Source: Streptomyces griseomycini (GTDB taxonomy: Bacteria > Actinomycetota > Actinomycetes > Streptomycetales > Streptomycetaceae). Taken from it: a stretch of DNA of 64,000 nucleotides. Shown here piece by piece: positions 34,656 through 43,184 of this stretch. The position numbers and the translations under genes are program-made. The notes below the pieces were generated by a model. That model did not search any database and was not told where the DNA came from. It was given only the letters and a program-made list of their open reading frames with translations. Position 1 is the first letter of the stretch, and each line of letters opens with the position of its first letter. The stretch spans positions 558,001-622,000 of the forward strand of contig NZ_JACHJI010000004.1 in the NCBI RefSeq assembly GCF_014203535.1, written 5' to 3'.

Positions 34656-35468
34656 TCACGTGCTCGGCGGCACCCGGGGCGGACGGCCGGACCCGCGGGT
34701 CAGCCGGTACCCGGCGACACCCGCCAGCGCGGCCAGCGCACCGCCCGCCGCCGTCCACACCCAGCGGTCGGACCACCAGCCGGAGGACCAGCCGTCCTCG
34801 GGCTCCAGACCGGCCAGCACGGGGGAGCCGGAGTCGTCGTCCTTCTCCTCCTCCCCGGCCCCGGACGTCATCGCGATGCCCGGCACCAGGGGTTCCGACA
34901 GCGAGCCGTCCACCGCCGCCGCGCCGCCGACGTCCTTGGAGCCGACCCGGAGTTCGGCCTCCACCGCCTGGCCCAGGTCGGCCGTCGGCAGCCGCAGCGC
35001 CGTGAGCCGGACGTAGTACGTGCCCGGCAGCGGGTCGTCGGCCCACGGCTCCGACCAGGCGCGGACCGTGCGCAGCACGCACTCCAGCTCCACGGAGGCC
35101 TTGTCCGTCCCGGCGGTGCGGGTCTGCGCGCCGTACTGGCAGGCCTGGCGGCGGCGCAGGCCGTCGTACACGTCGATCTGCCAGGTCTGTGCCGCGTGGC
35201 TCTCGGGCAGCTTCACCGTCGCGTGGACGGTGGGGCGTTGTCCGGCGTCCGCCGGGAACGACCAGTACAGGTAGTCCCCCGTGGAGGCACGCGCCGTGGC
35301 GGTCTGCCCCTGCTCGACCTCCGTCGCGGTACGGAACGAGGTGCCCGCGCGGGTGGGCGCCCCGCCGTCCTCAGGCGCCTTCGGGGACGGCGAGGAGTCG
35401 GCCGCGGCGGGGGCGGCGGCCAGTCCGAGCGTCAGCAGGGCGGCGCCCAGCACACGTGTGACGCGCAT
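34656..35468 (-). CDS. Secreted membrane-anchored protein, partner of the VWA protein
   Basis: A 270-residue exported protein with a Sec signal (MRVTRVLGAALLTLGLAAAP, cleavage near AAADSS). A beta-rich ectodomain (GDYLYWSFPADAGQRPTV, TWQIDVYDGLRRRQACQY) follows, then an acidic linker (GAGEEEKDDDSGSP). A C-terminal membrane helix (WVWTAAGGALAALAGVAGY) and a basic tail complete it. Its ATG overlaps the stop of the VWA gene by one base (TGATG), so the two are coupled. The function is not recognised. The ectodomain resembles part of the VWA partner, with similar LPAG-type beta strands. Confidence 0.78.
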   Translation of the reverse strand: MRVTRVLGAALLTLGLAAAPAAADSSPSPKAPEDGGAPTRAGTSFRTATEVEQGQTATARASTGDYLYWSFPADAGQRPTVHATVKLPESHAAQTWQIDVYDGLRRRQACQYGAQTRTAGTDKASVELECVLRTVRAWSEPWADDPLPGTYYVRLTALRLPTADLGQAVEAELRVGSKDVGGAAAVDGSLSEPLVPGIAMTSGAGEEEKDDDSGSPVLAGLEPEDGWSSGWWSDRWVWTAAGGALAALAGVAGYRLTRGSGRPPRVPPST

Positions 35469-36745
35469 CAGCTGGTCCTCCAGACGGCGATCCGCCAGCG
35501 TGACAGCCAGCCCCAGACGAGACCGGCGAGGAACCCGGTGAGGACCAGCGCGCCGAGCAGCCACCAGCCCCGGCCCAGGCCGAAGGAGGCCACGTCGCTC
35601 GAGCCGTCCGGGCCGTCCACGACGTCGACGGTCAGCTCCAGCGGCAGACCGGGCGTGGTCTTCACCCCGGAGTCCGCGGAGAAGGAGTTGGTCACCGCCA
35701 GACACACGACCTCGGCGGCCGGCTTGCCGCCGTCGTCGTCCTCCCGCTCGGGCCTCGGGTAGCGCAGCCCGGTGGACAGCACGTCCGTGCGGCCGTTGCC
35801 CGTGGCCTCGCCGCGCACGATCTCACGGCCGTGCACCGTGACCGCCCGCAGCAGCACGCCGTAGTCCGGGCGCACGGCCCGGTCCGCCGCCACGCTCACC
35901 GAGGCGCGCAGCTCCTGTCCCGCCGGCAGCTCCACGCGGTACCAGCGCTGCTGCCCGAACTCCTCACGGTCGGTGTACAGGCCGGACCCCAGCGTCGGCG
36001 CCCTCGTGCACGAGGCGGCGCCCTCCGTGGCGACCGGCGTCACCACCGGTTCGGCCGCACGGTCCACCAACTCGTTCACCCGGTCGGTGAGTTCGTCCTG
36101 GTGCTCGACCGAGGTGTAGGTCCCGCCGGTCGCCTCGGCGATGCAGCTGAGCTGCCGGCTCATCTTGACGTTCGGCACCAGGCCCAGGGTGTCGACGGTC
36201 AGGCCGATGCCCTTCGCGGCGATCTCCCGGGCCACCTCGCACGGGTCGAGCGGGGCACAGGTGTCCTCGCCGTCGCTGATCAGCACGATGCGCTTGGAGC
36301 CGTCGCCGCCCTCGAGGTCGTCGGCGGCCTTCAGCAGGGCCGGCCCGATCGGGGTCCAGCCCGTCGGGGTCAGCGTGGCCACCGCCGTCTTGGCCTCGGT
36401 GCGGTCCAGCGGGCCGACCGGGTAGAGCTGCGCGGTGTCCTCGCAGCCCTCCTCGCGGTCGTCGCCGGCGTAGTTCGCCCCGAGGGTGCGGATGCCCAGC
36501 TCGACCTCCTCCGGCGTCGCGTCCAGCACCTCGTTGAACGCCTGCTTCGCCGCCGCCATCCGGGACCGGCCGTCGATGTCCCGGGCCCGCATCGAGCCGC
36601 TCACATCGAGGACGAGGTTCACCTTGGGCGCGTCCCGGCCCGTGGGTTCGTCGGCGGCCGCCGCGGCCGGGAAGGCGACGAGCCCGGCCGTCAGTGCGGC
36701 GAGCAGGGCGCAGACGCCTGCCACCGGCCGTTTTCTTGTGATCAT
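35468..36745 (-). CDS. Secreted VWA-domain protein with C-terminal membrane anchor
   Basis: A 425-residue protein with a signal peptide (VAGVCALLAALTAGLVAFPA). A von Willebrand factor A domain (about 40-225) with an intact MIDAS motif DVSGSMR, GWTPIGPAL and VLISDGEDT follows. A beta-rich domain (about 245-385, QQRWYRVELPAGQELRAS) and a C-terminal transmembrane helix (WLLGALVLTGFLAGLVWGWL) come next. The MIDAS suggests metal-dependent protein binding outside the cell. It is first in a two-gene operon with the exported protein downstream. Confidence 0.87.
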   Translation of the reverse strand: MITRKRPVAGVCALLAALTAGLVAFPAAAAADEPTGRDAPKVNLVLDVSGSMRARDIDGRSRMAAAKQAFNEVLDATPEEVELGIRTLGANYAGDDREEGCEDTAQLYPVGPLDRTEAKTAVATLTPTGWTPIGPALLKAADDLEGGDGSKRIVLISDGEDTCAPLDPCEVAREIAAKGIGLTVDTLGLVPNVKMSRQLSCIAEATGGTYTSVEHQDELTDRVNELVDRAAEPVVTPVATEGAASCTRAPTLGSGLYTDREEFGQQRWYRVELPAGQELRASVSVAADRAVRPDYGVLLRAVTVHGREIVRGEATGNGRTDVLSTGLRYPRPEREDDDGGKPAAEVVCLAVTNSFSADSGVKTTPGLPLELTVDVVDGPDGSSDVASFGLGRGWWLLGALVLTGFLAGLVWGWLSRWRIAVWRTS

Positions 36746-36790
36746 CGGCGGATCCTAATGATCGGATGCGCCGCCCTCCAAAACGGGTGA

Positions 36791-38302
36791 TCACATCCGC
36801 TCGGGCTGAAGGGGATTGGGAAGTTCCGCCCATTGGTCCCCTGCGGTCCCCGGCGACAGCCGCATCAGCGTCAGCGCCTTCGCGGGCAGCGGCTCACCGA
36901 GCAGCGCGGCCAGGTCAGGGGTGCGCGGCAGGTCCCCCGCGGCGGTCTCCAGGGCCGCCCGCAGCGCCGGTCCCGACCCCGCCGCCCCCGCCAGCGCGCC
37001 CGCCACCAGCGAGCCGAACAGCTTGCGCCGCAGGGCGCGTTCGTCGTCCGTGACCATGCGCGCGGGCAGCCCGGGAAGGGGGACGCCGTGCCGAGCCAGC
37101 CGGGCCGGGCCCACCCGGATGTCGGCCAGGTCCCGGTAGACCAGCCGCAGCGGGTCCCCGGCCGGCGACAGCACCACCAGGAGGTTCTGGCCGTGCGCCT
37201 CCAGGGCCACCCCCAGCTCCAGCAGCCGCAGCCCGACCGTCAGGGCGAGCCGGGCGAGCGCGGCCAGCCAGGCCCCCGAGCGGGCCGGCCCGGCGGTCGC
37301 CAGGGCCGCCACCGGCACCACCCGCTCCCCGTCCGCCGCGTACACCCGGGGCGACTCGCGCAGGACGGCCGCGAGATCGGGGGACCCGGCCGCCACGGCG
37401 CCCAGGGTGCGGGTGACGTGCAGCAGTCCGTCCGTCCGCGCCGCCACCGCCTCCCCGAAGTCCGACAGCACCGCCGACGCGGCGACCGAGCCGAGCGAGA
37501 TGTCCCGCACCGAGGACGTCAGACGGGCGCTCAGCGCGGTCTTGACGTGCGGCCCGTCCGGCAGCGCGAGGGTGCGCAGCGCCATCAGCGGATGCGCCGC
37601 GAGCCGCTCCTCGCCCTCCCCCTTCCGCTTCAGCACGTGCGCCGCCTGCCAGGGGTGCACCGGCACCACCACCCGCCCGCCGTCCCGCAGCCGGTCCGGC
37701 CAGGCCCCGGTCACCAGGCACTCCTCCGCCGGGACCGGCAGCAGACCCAGTTCCACCAGCGGCCGGTGCTCCGGCGCGTAGGCGAGCTGCTCGGCCACCG
37801 AGAAGCCGGGCCGGGACCGGCAGTTGGGGTGGAACGGGTGCCCGTCGACCACCCGCTGCTCCCACTCCCAGTCGGTGCGCGGCCACTCCTTCGGGTGATC
37901 CGTCCGCCCGGCCCGCGAGAGCGCCAACGAGGCGGCACTGTGCCCGAGCTCGGCCGCGAAGGCCGCCGAGTGCGGTACGGCGAGGTCCGCCATCAGCCGT
38001 GCCGGATCGTCGTACACCGCCGCGTCGAGCCGTACGGCGGTGACGTACGCGCCGGTCGCGTACGGGTCCGCCCGCGGGCCGTGCAGCCGCCGCCCGTCCG
38101 CCAGGCACAGGGTGAGTCCGTCACGGCCCGGTTCGCGGCGGACGATCCACGGCAGCGGCTCGTGCGCGAGGCCGCGCCACAGCCGGGTCAGCACGGCCGC
38201 GCGGGCACCGGGCAGCGCGTCCGCGTACCGGGGCACGAGGCCGGGCCGTACGGCGGCCAGCTCGTCGGCGACCTCGGTCTCGGCGGTGGGGGGACGGTGC
38301 AC
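36791..38302 (-). CDS. IucA/IucC-type NIS siderophore synthetase (variant motif)
   Basis: A 503-residue NRPS-independent siderophore synthetase, which joins a carboxylic acid and an amine or alcohol using ATP. Family motifs are visible: GHPFHPNCRSRPGF (near 150), VPVHPWQAAHVL (near 220), KTALSARLTSSVRDI (near 265) and EAHGQNLLVVL (near 375). In the first motif the usual HPxxK reads HPNCR, so a lysine is replaced. The final FhuF-like region includes MVTDDERALRRKLFGSLV. GTG 38302 has GAGGAG upstream. It is divergent from a second synthetase at 38397. No other siderophore biosynthesis or uptake gene is adjacent. Confidence 0.88.
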   Translation of the reverse strand: MHRPPTAETEVADELAAVRPGLVPRYADALPGARAAVLTRLWRGLAHEPLPWIVRREPGRDGLTLCLADGRRLHGPRADPYATGAYVTAVRLDAAVYDDPARLMADLAVPHSAAFAAELGHSAASLALSRAGRTDHPKEWPRTDWEWEQRVVDGHPFHPNCRSRPGFSVAEQLAYAPEHRPLVELGLLPVPAEECLVTGAWPDRLRDGGRVVVPVHPWQAAHVLKRKGEGEERLAAHPLMALRTLALPDGPHVKTALSARLTSSVRDISLGSVAASAVLSDFGEAVAARTDGLLHVTRTLGAVAAGSPDLAAVLRESPRVYAADGERVVPVAALATAGPARSGAWLAALARLALTVGLRLLELGVALEAHGQNLLVVLSPAGDPLRLVYRDLADIRVGPARLARHGVPLPGLPARMVTDDERALRRKLFGSLVAGALAGAAGSGPALRAALETAAGDLPRTPDLAALLGEPLPAKALTLMRLSPGTAGDQWAELPNPLQPERM

Positions 38303-38396
38303 GGGCGGGCTCCTCGGGTACGCACACGCTGGAACGGACGGGCGGACGACGACAGACATACTGATCGTCCCCGCCCGGACAGACCGTAGGGAAACA

Positions 38397-40046
38397 GTGG
38401 AACGCGTGGACCTCATGCCCCCGCCCGCAGACGACGACGCGCCGCGCCGCGCCGACCTCGCCGGGCGCGCCGACGCGTACGCGGCCGTGCCGCTGCTGAA
38501 CTGCCTGCTGCGCGAGGTGGCCCAGCCCGTGCCGGACGACCTGACCGGACCGGGCGCGCGGCGCGGCCACGGACCCGGTGGGCTCCGGACGTACCGCCTG
38601 CCCGGCACGGACCGCCTGCTGCGGGTGCGCGGCACCCGGCGCCCCGCCGCGCCCGAGGTCCGCACGGCGGGCGCCTGGCACCGGATCGACCACACCGAGC
38701 TGGTGAAACTCGTCGCCGAGGAGCTGCGCCGGCACACCGGCCTGACCAACCACGAACTGCCCGCCGAGATGATCGACAGCCGGGACGCGGTGGCCGCGCT
38801 GCTCGCCGCGCGGGCCCGGGCCACCCCGCCCGACGACCCGTACCTGCGCTCCGAGCAGTCCCTGCTCACCGGCCACACCCACCATCCCGCCCCCAAGGCG
38901 CGCGGCGGCGGCCCCGCGCCCTGCTGGCTGCCGTACGCGCCCGAGGCGCACGCCCGCTTCCCGCTGACGCTGCTCGGACTGCGCGAGGACACGGTCGTCG
39001 AGGAGGGCGACACCCGCGCCCTCGACCGCCTGGGCACGGCCCCGCCCGGCTACCGCCTGCTGCCCGCCCACCCCTGGCAGCTGGACCTCGCCGCCCGGGA
39101 CCTCGCCCCCGCGTTCGCCGACGGCCGCCTGGTGCGGCTGGGCGAGACCGCGTTCCCGGTGTGGCCCACGGCCGCCGTCCGCACCCTGTACGCGCCCGGC
39201 CGCGACCTGTTCCTGAAGTTCAGCCTGGACGTGCGCATCACCAACGACATCCGCCGGCTGTGGCGCCACGACCTGCTGAAGCTGCGCGGGACCGACACGG
39301 CCGTGCGTTCCGCCTTCGCCGCCCTCGACGGTACGGCGGCCTGGCTGAGCGACCGCGGCCACCGCACCGCGGACTTCGCCCACGAACAGCTGGCCGTCGT
39401 CGTGCGCGACGGCCTGCGCGCGCACCTGCTGCCCGGCGCGACCCCGTACCTCGCGGCGGCGCTGGTCGAGGGCTTCGCGGGCAACCCGCTCGCCGCCGCC
39501 GCCGACCCGGCCGCCTGGTGGGAGGCGTACCTGGCCCGGGTCGTGCCGCCGGTCCTGACGGCCTTCGCCGGACACGGCGTCGTCCTCGAGGCGCACCTGC
39601 AGAACACCCTGGTCGCCGTGGACGCCGGCGGCACCCCCGTACAGGCGCTGTTCCGGGACGCCGAGGGGGTGAAGCTCCTGCCGGAGGCGGCCGGGGCGGC
39701 GGCCGGCGCGACCCCGCTGCCCGCGGTGTCCCGGGAGGCCGGCTGGGAGCGGCTGGTGTACTGCCTGGTCGTCAACCACCTCATCGAGATCGCCGCCGCC
39801 CTGGCCGAACACCACCCCGGCCTCGATCCGTGGCCCGCCGTCCACCGCGAGCTGGCCCGCCACGACCTCCCCGAGGCCGCCGCCCTGCGCACCGCCCCCA
39901 CCCTCCCCGGCAAGACCAACCTGCTGCTGCGCTGGACCGGCGCGGACGGCGCCGACGCCCGCTACCGGCCGCTGCCCAACCCGCTGCTGGCCGGCGGGGT
40001 GCCGCGCGGCCGTCCGGACACAGGGGGGCGTCGGGGACGGACTTGA
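38397..40046 (+). CDS. IucA/IucC-type NIS siderophore synthetase
   Basis: A protein of about 550 residues. Motifs of the family are GHTHHPAPKARGG (near 160, lysine present), LLPAHPWQLDLAAR (near 220), KFSLDVRITNDIRRL (near 275) and EAHLQNTLVAVD (near 395). The C-terminus ends PLPNPLLAGG, then an Arg/Gly tail that overlaps decayed gene sequence, so the native end may have been altered. Start candidates are GTG 38397, GTG 38406 and ATG 38415; none has an ideal ribosome site. Together with the divergent synthetase it would make a carboxylate-type siderophore, but the precursor genes are not here. Confidence 0.88.
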   Translation: MERVDLMPPPADDDAPRRADLAGRADAYAAVPLLNCLLREVAQPVPDDLTGPGARRGHGPGGLRTYRLPGTDRLLRVRGTRRPAAPEVRTAGAWHRIDHTELVKLVAEELRRHTGLTNHELPAEMIDSRDAVAALLAARARATPPDDPYLRSEQSLLTGHTHHPAPKARGGGPAPCWLPYAPEAHARFPLTLLGLREDTVVEEGDTRALDRLGTAPPGYRLLPAHPWQLDLAARDLAPAFADGRLVRLGETAFPVWPTAAVRTLYAPGRDLFLKFSLDVRITNDIRRLWRHDLLKLRGTDTAVRSAFAALDGTAAWLSDRGHRTADFAHEQLAVVVRDGLRAHLLPGATPYLAAALVEGFAGNPLAAAADPAAWWEAYLARVVPPVLTAFAGHGVVLEAHLQNTLVAVDAGGTPVQALFRDAEGVKLLPEAAGAAAGATPLPAVSREAGWERLVYCLVVNHLIEIAAALAEHHPGLDPWPAVHRELARHDLPEAAALRTAPTLPGKTNLLLRWTGADGADARYRPLPNPLLAGGVPRGRPDTGGRRGRT

Positions 40047-40212
40047 CCCCGCCGTGCGCGGTCAGCCCGCCGTCGACCGGGATCTCGGCGCCGGTGATGA
40101 AGGAGGCGTCGTCGGCCGGCAGGAAGGCGACCAGCGGGGCCAGCAGGAAGACGACCGGCGGGGCGACCTCGCCGACCGTCCCGGTGCGGCCCGGCGGCGT
40201 CTCGCGGACGCC
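40024..40212 (-). pseudogene. C-terminal remnant of an SDR oxidoreductase
   Basis: On the minus strand a frame reads TPPGRTGTVGEVAPPV and then ADDASFITGAEIPVDGGLTA, followed by HGGVKSV. This is the typical C-terminus of a short-chain dehydrogenase. The nucleotide-binding N-terminus and the catalytic YxxxK are absent, and the middle shows a small duplication (VVFLLAPLVAFL). Codon use matches. It is a relic, lying in the 345-base gap between the siderophore synthetase and the topoisomerase genes and overlapping the synthetase end slightly. Confidence 0.6.
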
Positions 40213-40221
40213 GGCGCCGTA

Positions 40222-40357
40222 CGAGGCGGTCCCGCCGCAGGAGGCCGTGCGGTGGCACCCGGTGCACACGCACGACGCGGCCCACACCTGGCTGCGCGAG
40301 ACGGCCGCCCGGGGCCCCGCGATCCGGTTGGCCGGGCGGGATCGGGGAACCAGATGA
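40222..40357 (+). pseudogene. Possible C-terminal remnant of a LysR-type regulator
   Basis: On the plus strand a frame reads AVRWHPVHTHDAAHTWLRET and ends at a stop at 40357. Segments like HPVHxxDxAHxWLR are common at the ends of Streptomyces LysR regulators. No helix-turn-helix is present. The SDR and LysR ends face each other, which suggests two deletions or a rearrangement joined here. The match is from memory and is weak. Confidence 0.35.
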
Positions 40358-40391
40358 CCTGCCGGGCACCGGGCGAGGAGAGGAGGCCGGG

Positions 40392-41417
40392 ATGCGTCTC
40401 CGCCACAGCCGTCCCACCGACCCCGGGTACCACCGCCTGCGGCACGGGCGCGGCTTCCGGTACCTCGACGCCCGGGGGGAACCGCTGCGCGATCCCGCGG
40501 AGCTGGCCCGGATCCGCGAGCTGGTCGTACCGCCGGCCTGGCGCGACGTGTGGATCTGCACCCGGGCCGACGGACACCTGCAGGCCGTGGGGACCGACGC
40601 CGCCGGACGCCGCCAGTACCTGTACCACCCGCGGTTCCGCGCCGAGCAGGAGCGGGCCAAGCACGAGCACGTGCTCGACGTCGCCGAGGTCCTGCCCGCG
40701 GTGCGGGAGGCCGTCGAAGGCCATCTGGGCGACCGGGGGCTGACCCGGCAGCGGGTGCTGGCCACGGCCGTGCGCCTGCTCGACCTCAGTTTCTTCCGCA
40801 TCGGCAGCGACCGCTACACCGAGCTGAACAACAGCTACGGCCTCACCACGCTGCTGCGCGAACACTCCCGCCGCCGGGCCGGTGCGGTCCTGTTCACCTA
40901 CACCGGCAAGCACGGCAGGGAGATCGTCCGGACGGTGGCGGACCCCGCCGCCTGCCGCAGCCTCACCGCCCTGATGCGGCGCCGGGGCGGCGGCGACCGG
41001 CTCCTGGCCTACTGGGAACGGCGCTCCTGGCACGAGGTGAGCGGCGAGGACGTCAACGTGTACCTCAAGGAACTGGCCGGCCTGGAGATCACCGCGAAGG
41101 ACTTCCGCACCTGGCACGCCACCGTCATGGCGGCCGTGGCGCTGGCCGTCTCGCAGCCCGTCGCGCGCACCGGGACCGCCCGGCGGCGGGCCATCGCGCG
41201 GGCCGCGCGCGAGGTGGCCGGGTACCTCGGCAACACCCCCGCGGTCTGCCGTGCCTCCTACATCAACCCGCGGGTGATCGAGCTGTACGAGGAAGGCGAG
41301 ACGGTCGCCTCCGTGCTGCCCCACCTCGGGAACGAGGGCGCGCACGGCATCCCCGCCACCCAGGGACCCGCGGAGCGGGCCGTGCTGCGCATGCTCCGCA
41401 ACGGGCGGCCCGGCTAG
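40392..41417 (+). CDS. Type IB DNA topoisomerase
   Basis: A 341-residue eukaryote/poxvirus-type topoisomerase IB, which relaxes supercoils through a 3'-phosphotyrosine intermediate. The catalytic tyrosine is in CRASYINPRVIELY (near 292). The conserved arginines and lysine are spread through RIGSDRYTELNNSYGLTTL (near 137), TGKHGRE and KDFRTWHAT (near 236). Bacterial copies of this family are common in actinomycetes and Deinococcus. The ATG is preceded by GAGGAGAGGAGG. The stop TAG lies in the dispersed CTAG repeat. Confidence 0.93.
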   Translation: MRLRHSRPTDPGYHRLRHGRGFRYLDARGEPLRDPAELARIRELVVPPAWRDVWICTRADGHLQAVGTDAAGRRQYLYHPRFRAEQERAKHEHVLDVAEVLPAVREAVEGHLGDRGLTRQRVLATAVRLLDLSFFRIGSDRYTELNNSYGLTTLLREHSRRRAGAVLFTYTGKHGREIVRTVADPAACRSLTALMRRRGGGDRLLAYWERRSWHEVSGEDVNVYLKELAGLEITAKDFRTWHATVMAAVALAVSQPVARTGTARRRAIARAAREVAGYLGNTPAVCRASYINPRVIELYEEGETVASVLPHLGNEGAHGIPATQGPAERAVLRMLRNGRPG

Positions 41418-41449
41418 GGCCTCTCGTCCGGATCGTCCCGGGCCCCGCT
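41414..41449 (+). repeat. Dispersed CTAG-headed repeat, copy B
   Basis: It begins CTAGGGCCTCTCGTCCGGAT and diverges afterwards. The TAG is the stop codon of the topoisomerase gene. The core CTAGGGCCTCTCGT is identical to copies A and C. Confidence 0.65.
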
Positions 41450-41533
41450 GCGCCGGCACCGTACCGCGCCCCGGACCGGGAGAATGCGCCTTGCCGACTC
41501 CTTCCACCCACCGAGCCGGGAGGCGAGATCCCG

Positions 41534-42250
41534 ATGAAGGCCACCTCGGGGCAGAGCGTGCTCGTCGTCCAGAACACGCCGAACGGCGGTCCCGGCCGTG
41601 TCGGCGCATGGCTGCGGGAGTCCGGGCTGCGCCCGGAGGTGGTGCGCGCCTACGCCGGTGAACCGCTCCCCGGACTCCTGGACCACCGGGCGCTGGTCGT
41701 CCTCGGCGGCGGTTTCCTCCCGGACGAGGACGACCGTGCCCCCTGGCTCCCCGCCCTGCGCCGCCTCACCGGCCAGGCACTCCGGGAAGCCACCCCCATG
41801 CTGGGGATCTGCCTGGGCGGTCAGCTCCTCGCCCATGTCGCGGGCGGCACCGTGAAGGGCCGGCACGGTGAGCCGGAGTACGGCAGCACGCCGGTCCGGC
41901 TGCGTCCCGATGCCCGCGAGGACGCGCTCTTCGGCGGACTGCCCGCCGTGACGCCCGCCATCGAGCGCCATGTCGACGCCATCACCGAACTCCCGCCGGG
42001 AGCCGTATGGCTGGCGGACAGCGAACGGTGCCCCCACCAGGCCTTCCGTCTGGGCGAGTGCGCCTGGGGCCTGCAGTTCCACCCCGAGGCGGCCGCCGAG
42101 GGGATCCGCGACTGGGACGCGGAACTGCTGCGCGCGCAGGGCTTCGACCGGGACCTGCTGTACGAGCGGGCGCGGGCCGACGAACCCGCGTCGTCGGCCG
42201 CCTGGCGGGAACTCACCCACCGCTTCGCCCGGGTGGCCGCGCGCCCCTGA
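41534..42250 (+). CDS. Class I glutamine amidotransferase-like protein
   Basis: A 238-residue protein with the full GATase triad: nucleophile cysteine in MLGICLGGQLLAHV (near 98), and histidine and glutamate in GLQFHPEAAAEG (near 184). It stands alone with no partner synthetase domain, like GuaA-related or gamma-glutamyl hydrolase-type proteins. The substrate is unknown. It follows the topoisomerase with 116 bases, which hold part of the dispersed repeat. Confidence 0.86.
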   Translation: MKATSGQSVLVVQNTPNGGPGRVGAWLRESGLRPEVVRAYAGEPLPGLLDHRALVVLGGGFLPDEDDRAPWLPALRRLTGQALREATPMLGICLGGQLLAHVAGGTVKGRHGEPEYGSTPVRLRPDAREDALFGGLPAVTPAIERHVDAITELPPGAVWLADSERCPHQAFRLGECAWGLQFHPEAAAEGIRDWDAELLRAQGFDRDLLYERARADEPASSAAWRELTHRFARVAARP

Positions 42251-42284
42251 GGCCGGTCCGCTCCGGTGCCGGTGAGGCCGGCAC

Positions 42285-42731
42285 TCAGGGCGAAGGGGTG
42301 CACGCCTCGGCGACCGACAGGCTGTTCTCGTAGAGGTGGTGCCGGGTGATCCGGCCGTCCTCGACGGTGAGGCGCAGTGCGAAGGGGCCCGCGAAGGACT
42401 TGCCCGTCGCGCGCACGGTGCCCGAGAGGTGCCCCGTCAGGACGGCGTCGGTGCCGTCCACGAGGAAGGCGTCGACGGAGGCCCGCGCGTCCTCGGCCAC
42501 CGTGTGCTCGGCCAGCTCCGCGGACTGGGCGGCGCATTCGGCACCGGTGGAGCGCGGCCGGATCCACGGGACGGCCGGGTTCTCGGCGAGCAGCCAGTCG
42601 ACCTCGTCCGCGAAGATCTCGACGAGCCGCCCGGTGTCCCCGGCCAGCCGGGCGACGAGGAACTCCTGAACGACGCGGCGGGTGGTGTCGGCGACGGAAC
42701 TCGTGGACGTTCCGGGGGACTTGACGGTCAT
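42285..42731 (-). CDS. SnoaL/NTF2-like fold protein
   Basis: A 148-residue protein with the cone-shaped NTF2-like pattern. An N-terminal helix region (VVQEFLVARLAGDTGRLVEI), FADEVDWLLAENP, a central strand set (VLTGHLSGTVRATG) and FALRLTVEDGRITRHHLYEN are visible. Such proteins act as isomerases, dehydratases or ligand binders; the function is not known here. It is convergent with the amidotransferase gene. Confidence 0.78.
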   Translation of the reverse strand: MTVKSPGTSTSSVADTTRRVVQEFLVARLAGDTGRLVEIFADEVDWLLAENPAVPWIRPRSTGAECAAQSAELAEHTVAEDARASVDAFLVDGTDAVLTGHLSGTVRATGKSFAGPFALRLTVEDGRITRHHLYENSLSVAEACTPSP

Positions 42732-43184
42732 GATGCGCTCCTCGGGCTTGGGTGCCGAGACCCTCGTCAGTGGTCTCGTCGACGTGCACCACAGTGCCGC
42801 ATCCGGGGAGCGCGGTCGATGACCTCAGAGGTCATGCCGGCCGGCGGCGGCCCGGGCGGTGCTGCGGACCGTGCCGCCGAGGACGACGGCGTGGAACGGG
42901 GAGACGGACCACCGGTGGGCGTGGCCCAGGGGGCCGCGCGGGGGGAACGGGGCGCGCCGCCGGTGACGGGCGCGGCCCCCGGTGTCCGTGACGTCCCCGC
43001 GCACCGTCCCGCCCCACCCGCCCGGGGGCGGTCACGGAGCTCGCCCGGGGAGGAACGCCGATCCGGGACGTCCGCTCGTCCGGGCGTGACGGGATCCGGC
43101 ACTCCATACGCTGCGCTGACACCCCGTCCCATAACCTCGTACGTGCAGACGTCAGAGGCCGTGGGGATCCACTTCGGGGAGGCG
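42732..43184. other. Gene-free stretch with a 17-base palindrome
   Basis: No gene is seen in about 450 bases. It contains a perfect palindrome ATGACCTC-A-GAGGTCAT (42819-42835), a plausible operator for one of the flanking divergent genes. The reading frames in the rest look non-coding. Confidence 0.5.

Noticed and set aside
38303..38396. Iron-box (DmdR/IdeR) between the two siderophore synthetases
   Set aside because: No sequence close to the TTAGGTTAGGCTAACCTAA pattern was seen in the gap.
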